DNA of 64,000 nt from Halostagnicola larsenii XH-48 (GCF_000517625.1 NZ_CP007055.1:2356001-2420000), one strand, 5' to 3'; counted from the stretch's first letter, positions 16,422 to 24,566 are shown. A program made the numbers and translations. The notes: generated by a model not told the origin, from the letters alone.

Positions 16422-17153
16422 TTATTTCTCTTCGGGAAGCTGTTGTCGTCGTTTAATATTGTAGTAATCTTCAAGTTGTGATGATATGAAGGTTGACGCG
16501 CCCAGCGCGAGTGCCAGAGTTGCCTCATCGCCAAAGAATGGGTAGAATGAGATAGCTATCGTTATTCCCAGAGACACCGCAATTCCGGCTCGAAGTTTTT
16601 TCTTCTGCTCTTCGGACATTTCCTTCGAGAGTTCACCTTGATCAAAAGCCGCTGCAACTACTACTCTGGCAGCAAGTGATCTTGTTTGTGATATGTCATC
16701 CCGGAGCGGTCCGTATGGATCAACTGTCTGCTGAAAAATGAGCCCGAGTTCTGTAGAACTAGTGTCCGAATCCAAGCCCTTCGTAGTCACTCGAGAGAGT
16801 TCTCTGGCCACAGATCCAATCAACTGGTCGGAGCCTGTCCAATCAGTTTCTTCGAAGTCATTAGCAGCCAAAGCCGCCAGAGCTGGCTGAGTCTCCAACA
16901 GTTCACTCGAGGCAATCCTCGACAAGGTCGACTGAGTCTCTATCAGTTCACTCGAAGCAATGGCTGCCAGAGCTGGCTGAGTCTCTATCAGATCACCTGA
17001 AGCAATCCTCGCCAAGGTCGACTGGGTCTCCATCAGTTCATTCGAAGCAATGGCTGCCAGAGCTGGCTGAGTCTCTATCAGATCACCTGAGGCAATCCTC
17101 GCCAAGGTCGACTGGCCAGCGAATAACCCGGTGAATTGTTCACCGTCTTCCAT
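16422..17153 (-). CDS. 15-residue-repeat membrane protein, provirus cargo
   Basis: 243 residues from the ATG at 17153, chosen because a TATA-like CTTAAGTA lies about 27-30 nt upstream (17178-17187); the frame stays open to 17267. Residues about 15-104 are six 15-residue units alternating STLARIASGDLIETQ and PALAAIASNELMETQ. They probably form a repeating amphipathic helix. After a spacer with SVARELSRVTTKG and VDPYGPLRDDISQ comes a basic stretch EEQKKKLR, two adjacent hydrophobic helices (AGIAVSLGITIAISFYPFFG, ATLALALGASTFISS) and a charged tail. Family unknown. It is AT-richer than the structural genes and sits in a cargo position between rep and nuclease blocks. A defence, exclusion or immunity role is speculation. 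Confidence 0.7.
   Translation of the reverse strand: MEDGEQFTGLFAGQSTLARIASGDLIETQPALAAIASNELMETQSTLARIASGDLIETQPALAAIASSELIETQSTLSRIASSELLETQPALAALAANDFEETDWTGSDQLIGSVARELSRVTTKGLDSDTSSTELGLIFQQTVDPYGPLRDDISQTRSLAARVVVAAAFDQGELSKEMSEEQKKKLRAGIAVSLGITIAISFYPFFGDEATLALALGASTFISSQLEDYYNIKRRQQLPEEK
16866..17115. repeat. in-frame tandem repeat, 45/90-bp period
   Basis: Six 45-bp units arranged as three 90-bp pairs. Two of the 90-bp units, starting near 16957 and 17047, are almost identical over the part they share. This implies recent duplication and possible length variation of the encoded repeat domain. Confidence 0.8.
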
Positions 17154-17534
17154 TGTGAACGTTTTAGGATGGAATCTACTTAAGGGGTCTGAGTCCGAAG
17201 TGAAAGTGGTCATAAGGGATTCAACAGAAGGAACTATGGACACCGTATCCTTCTGGATTGGTCTCACCTACGTTTCGTGTGCTTCAACTCGAGATCCGCG
17301 TGCGGAAGCGGGGCGGGGGCGTTGTAATTTTTAGCGAATGTCCCCTTGGGGACACCTGCCAAGGGGGCTTTCGCGCGCAGCGCGAAACGACCCCGCACGC
17401 GGTGCGGCGCGATCGCGGCGCGCACCCCGCCCTCGAGGGCTCGAGTCCAACCAGATTTGTCTAAGAAGTCGTGTTACTCAAGCTGGCTTGTAGAAAACAG
17501 CCACGAAAACAGCGTCGCCACTACGGAGACCGAT
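17154..17534. other. hairpin cluster between rep gene and repeat-protein gene
   Basis: 381 nt without a supported gene. It contains TGTCCCC/GGGGACA (17339-17354), TTTCGCG/CGCGAAA (17369-17387), CGCAC/GTGCG (17394-17406) and a CG-rich palindromic run to about 17425, plus the TATA box of the repeat protein (17178-17187). It lies just 3' of the rep gene, so it may hold a terminator or a replication origin. Confidence 0.5.
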
Positions 17535-19154
17535 TCACCGATCCGCAACAGCACCGACGAATCCGGTTTCGTTCCCGCCGCCGGGAGTCTTCCAGGTCAA
17601 CTCTGCGCCCCGGAGGATCGTCGGATCGTTGCCCGACTTCGACCACTTCTCGAGGGCTTCCGCCGCGATCGTCGTGACGTTCTCGAAGCTGTCGGCTCTC
17701 AGCTGCGAGAGAACCGTATCGATCCGCATTCGCTTCGGATTCCCGCCGTCGTCGAAATCGAGTTCCGCACCGTTCTCGGCGAGCCACTGCTGGAACGGCG
17801 ATGACTCGGCGACGTGATCGGCGAGTCCCATCAGGTGCTGCATCCGATCGGCGTAACTCCCGATCGCGTACTCGGCGCTCTCGACGAGCGCGCGTAACTC
17901 GTCGCGGTACTTCCGGGCGCGGAACGAAACGTCTCCCTGATCTAACTCGAGAATATCATCGAGGTCTTCGATCGCGCGGTAGATCGTCGCGGGGTGCTTG
18001 CCCAGCTGGTCGACCAAGTCGTCGATCGTCGAGCCGCCGTCGGTCGCGACCGTCTCCGTGACCGCCTGGGGCGTCTCGCCCATATCTCGAAGCGTCGTCA
18101 GTAACAGGTGGTCGCTTTTCGCCTCGAGGCGCGGCGTCGGATCCTCGTAGAGTTCCACCAGGTCGTCTCGCGCAACGGCGTCGAAATGGTCGTCGGCGAT
18201 GTAGACACCGTTTCCGTCTGGACCGAGCGGAATGTCTTCCCAGTGAAGCGCGTTCAGTAGCGTTTCCTCGATTTGTTCGGTCACTTTGTGCCGATCGGCC
18301 CACGCCCATGCCTCGCCGTCGTTATTCGATTTGTTTACCAGCACCTCAACTTTCGGATGGTAGGACGGGTGATCTTTCGAAACCGCGTCTGGGTTCTTCA
18401 GCTGATAGATTTCGAACTTCCGTCCAAAGGTGTGGCCGGGAAGCAGCTTACTCGCCGACGTGGGATCGAGAAACAGCCGATTCTGGTGGTTGATCACTTC
18501 CTCGTTATCGATGTGCAGCTCGGCTTTCACGCCCTCCAGGTCGGACAGGTAATGCGCGACCTTCTGCAGTACACCGGCCGACGAGAGCTTTTCCGCCCAC
18601 TCGCGACGGATACGGACGTAGCGTTCGTACGCCCACATACGACTCGCTGAGTGCGGTTGTTCGCGGAAATAGCTCGAGTGTATTCGTTCACCCGCATGCT
18701 CGAATACAGCGGCGTAGAACGCTGGCAGTAGCTCGAGACCGCGTTCGGGTTCGATGTTACTCGTATGGAACTCAACGTCGACACCGTCGACCTCACCCAC
18801 CTGATTTTCCCACGGGAGATTCACCGGATCGCCGGTCTCCCAGTGACGCATATTCGGGAACCGCGGTGAGATATTGAACGACGCTTTTCGTTCGCCTCGC
18901 CCACGGCCCACCAGATCCCACTCATACAGCCTCTCGACGTTGATTCCGTCGGACAGTCGCGGCGCGAATCCGGACTTGCTGTAGCGTACCTCCAGGTGCC
19001 AGGGCTCGCCGTCGATCTCGATGTCCAGCTCGAGATTGCCTTCGAACGGTGGCCCGAGCATCACCGACGAGAGTGCATCGTACGGACCGCGGCCCCAGTT
19101 GGGCCACTTCCAACGGCCTTCGATCTCGTGCGGCGTCGTCTCGACTTGTGACAC
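17535..19154 (-). CDS. RepA-like replication protein of SNJ2-type pleolipoviruses
   Basis: 539 residues. No P-loop or rolling-circle HUH motif is seen. A long N-terminal beta-rich half (HLEVRYSKSGFAPRLSDGIN) is followed by a winged-helix region near 400-450 (STIDDLVDQLGKHPATIYRA). The protein is the last and largest gene of a leftward operon of tiny genes, exactly the place of the replication protein in SNJ2 and related betapleolipoviruses and plasmids. The start codon lies 2 nt after the preceding gene's stop. Its replication mechanism in this family is not known to me. Confidence 0.8.
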   Translation of the reverse strand: MSQVETTPHEIEGRWKWPNWGRGPYDALSSVMLGPPFEGNLELDIEIDGEPWHLEVRYSKSGFAPRLSDGINVERLYEWDLVGRGRGERKASFNISPRFPNMRHWETGDPVNLPWENQVGEVDGVDVEFHTSNIEPERGLELLPAFYAAVFEHAGERIHSSYFREQPHSASRMWAYERYVRIRREWAEKLSSAGVLQKVAHYLSDLEGVKAELHIDNEEVINHQNRLFLDPTSASKLLPGHTFGRKFEIYQLKNPDAVSKDHPSYHPKVEVLVNKSNNDGEAWAWADRHKVTEQIEETLLNALHWEDIPLGPDGNGVYIADDHFDAVARDDLVELYEDPTPRLEAKSDHLLLTTLRDMGETPQAVTETVATDGGSTIDDLVDQLGKHPATIYRAIEDLDDILELDQGDVSFRARKYRDELRALVESAEYAIGSYADRMQHLMGLADHVAESSPFQQWLAENGAELDFDDGGNPKRMRIDTVLSQLRADSFENVTTIAAEALEKWSKSGNDPTILRGAELTWKTPGGGNETGFVGAVADR

Positions 19155-19156
19155 GC

Positions 19157-19438
19157 CTACTCACCCTGTTCGGACTCGAGAAGCCCGGTCAGCACCGCTA
19201 CGGGGTTCCACCACGTCGCACCCTGACAGCGGTAACAGACGTGTTTGAACGACGTGAGCGTAGTCGCCTCGAGGTCGTGCGGGTCGGCCTGGGATGGCTG
19301 GTCCAATTCCTCGAGGCGAACGCGTTTGACACGCGTCTGCCCACAGCCCACGCAAAGCGCGTCGACGGGAATACCGATGTGACCAGCCTTCGGACTCGCG
19401 AGTTCACTCTCGCGATTGCGCTCGGTATCGGCGCTCAC
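19157..19438 (-). CDS. zinc-finger protein upstream of rep
   Basis: 93 residues, GTG start at 19438 overlapping the preceding stop by 4 nt (GTGA). Two knuckles, CVGCGQ near residue 29 and CYRC near residue 68, are separated by a helical spacer. They are followed by a C-terminal TWWNPVAVLTGLLES. Probably a nucleic-acid-binding accessory of replication, since equivalents precede repA in SNJ2-like genomes. Function inferred from operon position. Confidence 0.75.
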   Translation of the reverse strand: MSADTERNRESELASPKAGHIGIPVDALCVGCGQTRVKRVRLEELDQPSQADPHDLEATTLTSFKHVCYRCQGATWWNPVAVLTGLLESEQGE

Positions 19439-19554
19439 AGCGGCCCCTCCCTGGCGTTCCGAACGTCTCGAGTACAGTCAGGACAGAGCCGGCGGAGTGC
19501 GTTGACTCGATTATCACAGCGGTCGCACTCGCGATCTTCGACGAGACGGCTCAC
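19435..19554 (-). CDS. 39-residue zinc-ribbon microprotein in rep operon
   Basis: GTG at 19554, TGA at 19435-19437. It has two CxxC knuckles ten residues apart: CDRC (residues 10-13) and CPDC (24-27). It overlaps the upstream HTH gene (GTGA) and the downstream zinc-finger gene (GTGA) by 4 nt each, so it is embedded in a translational chain. This double overlap is the main reason to accept such a short gene. Many gene callers would miss it. Confidence 0.65.
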   Translation of the reverse strand: MSRLVEDRECDRCDNRVNALRRLCPDCTRDVRNAREGPL

Positions 19555-19754
19555 GCTGAACCCACTCCGATTTCGAGTTTGGTTTCAGCCCGTGCAAGCA
19601 GGTTTCCGATTGTACCCGGCTGTCGGTTCGTCTGGCGGCTGTACTCGCGAACACCGGTTCCATCGATCCTGACGGCGCGGAATGCCTCTCGTTCAGCGTC
19701 TGTGAGCGCTGAGAGGTCCGGCTCAAAGTCACCAAGTGTCGCCTGCTCAGGCAT
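19551..19754 (-). CDS. sigma-70 region-4-like helix-turn-helix protein
   Basis: 67 residues from the ATG at 19754 (a GTG at 19763 is also in frame). LTDAEREAFRAVRIDGTGVR then EYSRQTNRQPGTIGNLLARA reads as the helix-turn-helix of sigma-factor region 4, widespread as stand-alone HTH proteins in haloarchaeal viruses. It overlaps the previous microgene by 8 nt and the next by 4 nt. Probably a regulator or replication accessory protein. Confidence 0.75.
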   Translation of the reverse strand: MPEQATLGDFEPDLSALTDAEREAFRAVRIDGTGVREYSRQTNRQPGTIGNLLARAETKLEIGVGSA

Positions 19755-19899
19755 CCCGATCACCTCGAGTCAACCGACCACCACAGAACGGGCAGATATC
19801 GCCCTCACGTCCTGAGACCTCGAATAGCGTGTTCTCGCAGACGTGCCGGGCGGGAAACCGCATTCGAGCGAGACGCCGCTCTTTCGCTCGCTCACTCAT
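19747..19899 (-). CDS. 50-residue zinc-ribbon microprotein in rep operon
   Basis: ATG at 19899, TGA at 19747-19749. A basic N-terminus (SERAKERRLARMRFPARHVC) leads to CPFCGGRLTRGD. The lone upstream Cys with the CPFC knuckle, plus a nearby His, could complete a zinc site. It overlaps the upstream gene by 8 nt (ATGAGTGA) and the downstream HTH gene by 8 nt (ATGCCTGA). The nested overlaps support it as a real coding sequence. Confidence 0.65.
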   Translation of the reverse strand: MSERAKERRLARMRFPARHVCENTLFEVSGREGDICPFCGGRLTRGDRDA

Positions 19900-20107
19900 C
19901 GAATCTACCTCCGTTTTCGCGATCGGGAACCCGAACCTCGAGACCGGCAGCGGACCCCCGGCTCAGTCGTCGGTAAGAATCGCAGTTTCCACAGCGATGG
20001 GCTCGGTCGTTCTCGTCGCCAAAGACTCGCCCAAATCGATCCGTCACATGTTCTCCGCAGTTCTGACAGGTCGATTCGCTAACAGACGGCCATGGTGCGA
20101 CCGTCAT
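19892..20107 (-). CDS. first zinc-ribbon gene of the rep operon
   Basis: 71 residues from MTVAPWPSVSESTCQNCGEH; a GTG 9 nt earlier is also possible. It has two knuckles, CQNC near residue 14 and CGNC near residue 39, then SYRRLSRGSA. I recall similar WPSVSESxCQNCG proteins at the start of replication operons of SNJ2-like elements. It overlaps the next gene by 8 nt. Upstream, an 8-bp inverted repeat (CACTCGGT at 20176-20183, ACCGAGTG at 20211-20218) may be an operator or iteron-like site. Confidence 0.72.
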   Translation of the reverse strand: MTVAPWPSVSESTCQNCGEHVTDRFGRVFGDENDRAHRCGNCDSYRRLSRGSAAGLEVRVPDRENGGRFDE

Positions 20108-20284
20108 ACCGAACACCCCGTATTTCCTTCGCTGAAATCGCCAAACGGCGCGGGGGCGAATCCCGTCCCGTCAATCACTCGGTTCTGAAGGGGGGTTTCT
20201 ACACTCGAGGACCGAGTGCATAATTCTGGCTTAGCCGCTAAGGTAGCGACTATCGGAACAATTCGAAACGTGACAACAATCCGA

Positions 20285-20299
20285 TGGACTCGCTGGGAT
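20285..20299. repeat. attR within tRNA-Ala 3' end
   Basis: TGGACTCGCTGGGAT, the reverse complement of the tRNA 3' terminus, identical to 5920-5934. The acceptor stem and part of the T-stem are restored by the viral copy, so the tRNA stays functional. Confidence 0.8.
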
Positions 20300-20356
20300 T
20301 TGAACCCAGGGCCTCTTCCTTGCGAAGGAAGCGATCTACCACTGATCTACGAGCCC
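20285..20356 (-). tRNA. tRNA-Ala (anticodon CGC)
   Basis: On the minus strand the 72-nt gene folds as acceptor GGGCTCG/CGAGTCC (one G-U pair) plus discriminator A. The D-arm is GATC-AGTGGTA-GATC, the anticodon arm CTTCC-TTCGCAA-GGAAG (anticodon CGC) and the T-arm CTGGG-TTCAAAT-CCCAG. No intron, and CCA is not encoded. Its last 15 nt form the right attachment site of the provirus, which integrated 3' of the gene and left it intact. Confidence 0.95.
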
Positions 20357-20421
20357 TCGAGCACACCTAACTCCGGTTTCTATTTGAGGCTTGTGTTTCG
20401 GGGACGCCCTCGAGCCGGCGA

Positions 20422-21057
20422 CTAGATCGACACCCGGTCACGCTGGGTCGACGATTCGACGTGTAAGACTCGAGCGCGGCCTGCGAGCAGCCCGATCAGA
20501 AACCCCGTGAAGTGTGCGATCAGCGCGACGCCCGGCGCGAACGTTGTGAGCGTGACGATCACCGCGACGACGAAGAAGACGGCGTAGGTTACCCAGTTTG
20601 GGACGTCGATCACCGACGCGATCCCGCTCGAGAGTCGGTTCCCGGACAGGAGATAGCCAAGCAGCGCGAACACGGCACCGCTCGCGCCGAGCACACCCGG
20701 GGATGCCCCGCCAGCGCCCGAAATTGACGCGAAGCCGGACAGGACCAGAATCTGTGAGATGCCAGCGATGGCTCCCGTAATCAGGAAAAAGGCGTGAAAT
20801 CGCAGGCGACTCGTCGCTCGAGCGATCGGCCAACCGAACAGCACGAGCGCGATCGAATTCGAGAACAGGTGGCCAATGCCGTCGTGGGCGTAGACGCTGG
20901 TGACGATCGTCCAGGGATCGTTCGAAAGCGGCGCAGCGAGGACGAACAGGCCGCTCATCGCGCCGAGAATCGAGGTGAGAAACTGCACGACGAAAACGAG
21001 CACGAAGACGACGAGCAACTCAAGGATCGGACTCTCGGACCCGGATCGAGTCGACAT
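20422..21057 (-). CDS. rhomboid-family intramembrane serine protease
   Basis: 211 residues from MSTRSGSESPILELLVVFVL, with about six membrane spans. HDGIGHLFSNSIALVLFG carries the H-x3-x-F-x-N oxyanion motif, GASGAVFALLGYLLSG the catalytic Ser, and IAHFTGFLIGLLAGR the catalytic His. All active residues are present, so it should cleave transmembrane substrates in the cytoplasmic membrane. The ATG at 21057 is chosen because upstream in-frame codons do not look coding. It is the first host gene beyond the tRNA and provirus. Confidence 0.92.
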   Translation of the reverse strand: MSTRSGSESPILELLVVFVLVFVVQFLTSILGAMSGLFVLAAPLSNDPWTIVTSVYAHDGIGHLFSNSIALVLFGWPIARATSRLRFHAFFLITGAIAGISQILVLSGFASISGAGGASPGVLGASGAVFALLGYLLSGNRLSSGIASVIDVPNWVTYAVFFVVAVIVTLTTFAPGVALIAHFTGFLIGLLAGRARVLHVESSTQRDRVSI

Positions 21058-21149
21058 ACACGTACTCGGGCCGCGAAATACAAAAAGTGTACACTCCGTA
21101 CGCGGCGTCGTTCGAGGGTGAGAAAACGCGACCGGAATCGACTCCGAAC

Positions 21150-21458
21150 TCAGTCTTCGAGGACGATTTCGATCGAAACGTCGTTTGGCACCTGAATGCG
21201 CATGAGCTGACGGAGTGCGCGTTCGTCGGCGTCCAGATCGATCAGGCGCTTGTGGACGCGCATCTCCCAGTGCTCCCACGTCGCAGTCCCCTCTCCGTCG
21301 GGGGACTTTCGGGTCGGGATCTCGAGGGTTTTCGTTGGCAGTGGAATCGGTCCACTGAGGTTGACGCCGGTGTTGTTCGCAATCTCGCGGACGTCGTCAC
21401 AGATGTCGTCTAGGTCTTCTGGACTCGTGCCCGCGAGTCGAACGCGTGCCTGTTGCAT
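21150..21458 (-). CDS. rpsJ: 30S ribosomal protein uS10
   Basis: 102 residues, [20 protein letters not shown] to the [13 protein letters not shown] end, with the signature [20 protein letters not shown]. Component of the small-subunit head. It lies 4 nt after the EF-1alpha gene, the conserved archaeal tuf-rpsJ order, and is probably cotranscribed with it. Confidence 0.97.
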   Translation of the reverse strand: MQQARVRLAGTSPEDLDDICDDVREIANNTGVNLSGPIPLPTKTLEIPTRKSPDGEGTATWEHWEMRVHKRLIDLDADERALRQLMRIQVPNDVSIEIVLED

Positions 21459-21462
21459 CTAT

Positions 21463-22731
21463 TTACTTCTCGTTGACTTCGAGGACCTTTCCGGCCGCGA
21501 TGGTCTGACCCATGTCGCGGATGGCGAAGCTCCCGAGTTCTGGGATCTCGCTCGATGGCTCGATGCTGAGTGGCTTCTGTGGCCGGATGGTGACCACGGC
21601 AGCGTCGCCCGACTGGATGAAGTCGGGGTTCTCCTCGGCGACCTCGCCCGAGGCTGGGTCCATCTTCTTGTCGATGGACTCGATCGTACACGCGACCTGT
21701 GCGGTGTGTGCGTGGAAGACCGGGGTGTATCCCGCCGTAATGACGGATGGGTGCTGCATGACGACGACCTGTGCCTGGAACGTCTCGGCGACGCTCGGTG
21801 GGTCGTCGGCCGGGCCACAGACGTCACCGCGGCGGATGTCGTCCTTGCCGAGGCCGCGGACGTTGAATCCGACGTTGTCACCGGGCTCGGCTTTTGGCAC
21901 CTCTTCGTGGTGCATCTCGATCGTCTTGACTTCGCCGCCCACGTCGCTGGGCTGGAAGGAGACGTTGTCGCCGATGTTCATGACACCGGTCTCGATACGT
22001 CCGACTGGGACGGTACCGATACCGGAGATGGTGTAAACGTCCTGGATCGGGAGTCGAAGCGGCGCGTCCGTCGGCGGCTCGGACTCCGGCAGATCGTTCA
22101 GGGTCTCGAGGAGCGAACGTCCGTCGTACCACGGCGTGTTGTCCGAACGCTCGGCGATGTTGTCGCCCTCGAACGCCGAGATCGGGATGAACGAGTCGTC
22201 GTCGACTTCGAAGTTGACCTGATCGAGGAGTTTGTTCACTTCCTCGACCACGTCGTTGTAGTCGTCCTCGGAGTAGTCGACGATGTCCATCTTGTTGACG
22301 CCGACGATCAGTTTCTCGATACCGAGCGTTCGCGAGAGGAAGACGTGCTCCTGGGTCTGTGGAGCAACGCCGTCGTCTGCGGCGACGACGAGAACTGCGT
22401 GGTCTGCCTGGGACGCGCCGGTGATCATGTTCTTGACGAAGTCCCGGTGGCCAGGCGTATCGACGATCGTGAAGTAGTACTGATCGGTGTCGAACTCCTG
22501 GTGGGCGATGTCGATGGTGACACCGCGCTCTCGCTCTTCGGCGAGGTTGTCCATGACGTAGGCGAACTCGAAGCCGCCCTTGCCTTTCTCTTCTGCTTCT
22601 TCGCGGTGCTGTTCGATGACGTGCTCGGGTACGCTCCCCGTCTCGTAGAGGAGTCGTCCCACGAGCGTACTCTTCCCGTGGTCAACGTGGCCGATGATGG
22701 CCAAGTTCTGGTGTGGTTTGTCTTCGCTCAT
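21463..22731 (-). CDS. tuf: translation elongation factor EF-1 alpha
   Basis: 422 residues. GTPase motifs are all visible: [15 protein letters not shown] (P-loop), switch I with [27 protein letters not shown], then the two beta-barrel domains. It delivers aminoacyl-tRNA to the ribosome. A TATA-like CCGATATAAG (22755-22764 on the minus strand) lies about 25-30 nt before the ATG, so the mRNA is nearly leaderless, consistent with a strongly expressed gene. The uS10 gene follows after 4 nt. Confidence 0.98.
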   Translation of the reverse strand: MSEDKPHQNLAIIGHVDHGKSTLVGRLLYETGSVPEHVIEQHREEAEEKGKGGFEFAYVMDNLAEERERGVTIDIAHQEFDTDQYYFTIVDTPGHRDFVKNMITGASQADHAVLVVAADDGVAPQTQEHVFLSRTLGIEKLIVGVNKMDIVDYSEDDYNDVVEEVNKLLDQVNFEVDDDSFIPISAFEGDNIAERSDNTPWYDGRSLLETLNDLPESEPPTDAPLRLPIQDVYTISGIGTVPVGRIETGVMNIGDNVSFQPSDVGGEVKTIEMHHEEVPKAEPGDNVGFNVRGLGKDDIRRGDVCGPADDPPSVAETFQAQVVVMQHPSVITAGYTPVFHAHTAQVACTIESIDKKMDPASGEVAEENPDFIQSGDAAVVTIRPQKPLSIEPSSEIPELGSFAIRDMGQTIAAGKVLEVNEK

Positions 22732-22754
22732 TGTTGTAGCTCACGCGCAAGGCG

Positions 22755-22764
22755 CTTATATCGG
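22755..22764 (-). promoter_or_regulatory. TATA box of tuf-rpsJ operon
   Basis: CCGATATAAG on the minus strand, centred about 28 nt before the tuf ATG at 22731; the spacing implies transcription start within a few nucleotides of the start codon. Confidence 0.6.
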
Positions 22765-23010
22765 TCTCTTTTGGCAGTAGCGGTTAAAACCATTTCGAAA
22801 GCGTATTCGAGCGACCCCCGCTCCGTCTGCCGGTTTGCGCCACGTTCACACGAACGAGGGTGTAGTGCGACCATCCCAAATCGACCGCCAGCGGACGGCT
22901 ATTCGATGGGGAACGACAGCAGTCGTGGCTCGAGGCGAGGACGAGAGCAAACACGGCAAGCAAAAGGACGAGAGCAAACTCGACGGGCAAAATACGCTCG
23001 GTGACGCTGG

Positions 23011-23958
23011 TTACAGCTCGGGCAGCCGGCCAACGTCCGAGAGTACGGCCGTGGCCGTTTCGGGACCGCCCGCACCGCGACCGCTCGAGGCGAGCGAGCC
23101 TGCGTGGCGCGTCTCGATTTCGACGATGTTCTGCGTGCCGGTGACCGCGAGCGCGCCGTGTTCGGGGACCAGCCGCGGCCCGACGCGGACGCTGTCGCGG
23201 GACGCTTCGCCGATGAGTCGAATGGTTCGGCCGTCCTCCGCGGCGAGTTCGAGTGCGCTTCCGGGGATGTTCTGGATCCCGTCGACGTCGGCGTCTGCGA
23301 GCGAGAAGCCGCCGTCGTTCAGGACGTTCGCGAGGATGACGAACTTGAGCGCCGCGTCGGTGCCGTCGACGTCGAAGGTCGGGTCGGCTTCGGCGACACC
23401 CAGATCCTGAGCTTCGGTGAGGACGTGTTCGTAGTCGAGCCCTTCCGCGGCCATCCGGGTGAGGATAAAATTCGCGGTGCCGTTGAGGACGCCGCGGACG
23501 GCGGTGACGGCCTCGGGCGTGCAGTCCTCGATCGTCGAGAGAACCGGGATCGCGCCGCCGACGGTGGCTTCGAACCGGATCGATCCCTCGCTATCCGCGG
23601 CGAGTGCCTGTATCTCTTCGTACCGTTCGGCGACGGGGCCTTTGTTCGCCAGGACGACGTGTCGATCGGCCTCGAGTGCACGTTTCGTGTGCGTGAAGCC
23701 GGGTTCCGCGTCGCCGAGCGTCGTCGGCGTCGCTTCGACGAGCACGTCGTAATCGGCTTCGAACAGGGCATCCGGTTCGCGGTCGCCGACGGGGTCGTCC
23801 CCGGCCTTGCGCTCGAGGACGGCTTCGACGTCGATGCCATCCGCGTCGACGGTCGCGGAACTCGAGTCGGCGAGCGCGACGACCTCGTGGCCGTACTCGC
23901 TCGCGAGGTTCACGACGGACGTGCCGACGGAGCCGGCACCCAACACGGCGAGCCGCAT
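23011..23958 (-). CDS. hom: homoserine dehydrogenase
   Basis: 315 residues. An N-terminal Rossmann motif (LGAGSVGTSVVNLASEYGHE) precedes the catalytic half with ANKGPVAERYEEIQALA, the FEATVGGAIPVL strand and LNGTANFILTRM typical of homoserine dehydrogenases. It reduces aspartate semialdehyde to homoserine for threonine and methionine synthesis. There is no fused ACT domain; a separate ACT protein is encoded just upstream and overlaps by 1 nt (TGATG), so allosteric control is probably supplied in trans. Confidence 0.95.
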   Translation of the reverse strand: MRLAVLGAGSVGTSVVNLASEYGHEVVALADSSSATVDADGIDVEAVLERKAGDDPVGDREPDALFEADYDVLVEATPTTLGDAEPGFTHTKRALEADRHVVLANKGPVAERYEEIQALAADSEGSIRFEATVGGAIPVLSTIEDCTPEAVTAVRGVLNGTANFILTRMAAEGLDYEHVLTEAQDLGVAEADPTFDVDGTDAALKFVILANVLNDGGFSLADADVDGIQNIPGSALELAAEDGRTIRLIGEASRDSVRVGPRLVPEHGALAVTGTQNIVEIETRHAGSLASSGRGAGGPETATAVLSDVGRLPEL

Positions 23959-24566
23959 CAGGCCTCACCTCCGGGGAGCGGTTCGACGACGGTAAGATCC
24001 TTCTCCGCGCCGATCGATCGGATCGACTCGAGTACCTCCTCGGCTCGGCCGGTGTCGATCGCGAGTCGAAGGCGCGCGCTGGCGATTCCGGTCGTTCCGT
24101 CCGGGGCGGCAAGCGAGAGGTCGAGAACGACGGCGTTGGCTTCGGTTTCGATCGCAGAGAGCGTATCGGACAGGTCGGTGTCGACGACGTGGCCGACGAG
24201 GACGACCGACACCTCGCCGCCGTAGCGTTCGGCTCCGGCCTGGATGACGTTGACGCCGCCCTCGCGGAGGGATTCGACGACATCGGCGAACCGGTCCGGC
24301 GGACACTCGAGGTCGACTTCGACGGGGATGTGTCCGCGCGGGGTGATGTTCCCGCGCTCGTGGTGAATGCTCAGGAGATTGCCGCCGTTTTCGGAGATCG
24401 GCGCGAGCGCGCGGAGTAACTCACCCGGCTCGTCGACGAGTTCGAGGCGGACGGTGTAGGCGCGAAGTCCGCCGTCGGAGCTCGGATCGGCAGGCTGTGT
24501 TCCGTCTACTGTACTGGATCGAGATCCCGTGTCGTCGGGGGTGGGCGAATCACCCATCGTCGACAC
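23958..24566 (-). CDS. ACT-domain amino-acid-binding regulatory protein
   Basis: 202 residues. After a 30-residue disordered N-terminus comes an ACT domain (YTVRLELVDEPGELLRALAP ISENGGNLLSIHHERG, given in two pieces), then a second regulatory half with VVLVGHVVDTDLSDTLSAIE. The stop codon overlaps the hom start. In haloarchaea this pair is conserved, so the protein is probably the regulatory subunit that senses threonine or another end product. Effector unknown. Confidence 0.88.
   Translation of the reverse strand: MSTMGDSPTPDDTGSRSSTVDGTQPADPSSDGGLRAYTVRLELVDEPGELLRALAPISENGGNLLSIHHERGNITPRGHIPVEVDLECPPDRFADVVESLREGGVNVIQAGAERYGGEVSVVLVGHVVDTDLSDTLSAIETEANAVVLDLSLAAPDGTTGIASARLRLAIDTGRAEEVLESIRSIGAEKDLTVVEPLPGGEA

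Larger units (their letters stand above)
5920..20299. mobile_element. SNJ2-like (betapleolipovirus) provirus integrated at tRNA-Ala(CGC)
   Basis: The element runs between direct repeats TGGACTCGCTGGGAT at 5920-5934 and 20285-20299. The right copy is the 3' end of an intact tRNA-Ala gene, as expected for tRNA-targeting integrases. Inside are a tyrosine integrase next to the left repeat, a winged-helix repressor, and an ordered pleolipovirus-type block: four-span VP3-like protein, Tat-exported C-terminally anchored spike, two membrane proteins and a GEMGAGKT ATPase. A nuclease and a replication operon ending in a RepA-like protein follow. All hallmark genes are intact, so it could still be inducible. 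Cargo not expected in such viruses: an archaellin and a repeat/transmembrane protein. Confidence 0.88.

Noticed and set aside
16422-17267. Longer start (17267) for the repeat protein
   Set aside because: A TATA box lies inside the extra 38 codons at the spacing expected for the ATG at 17153.
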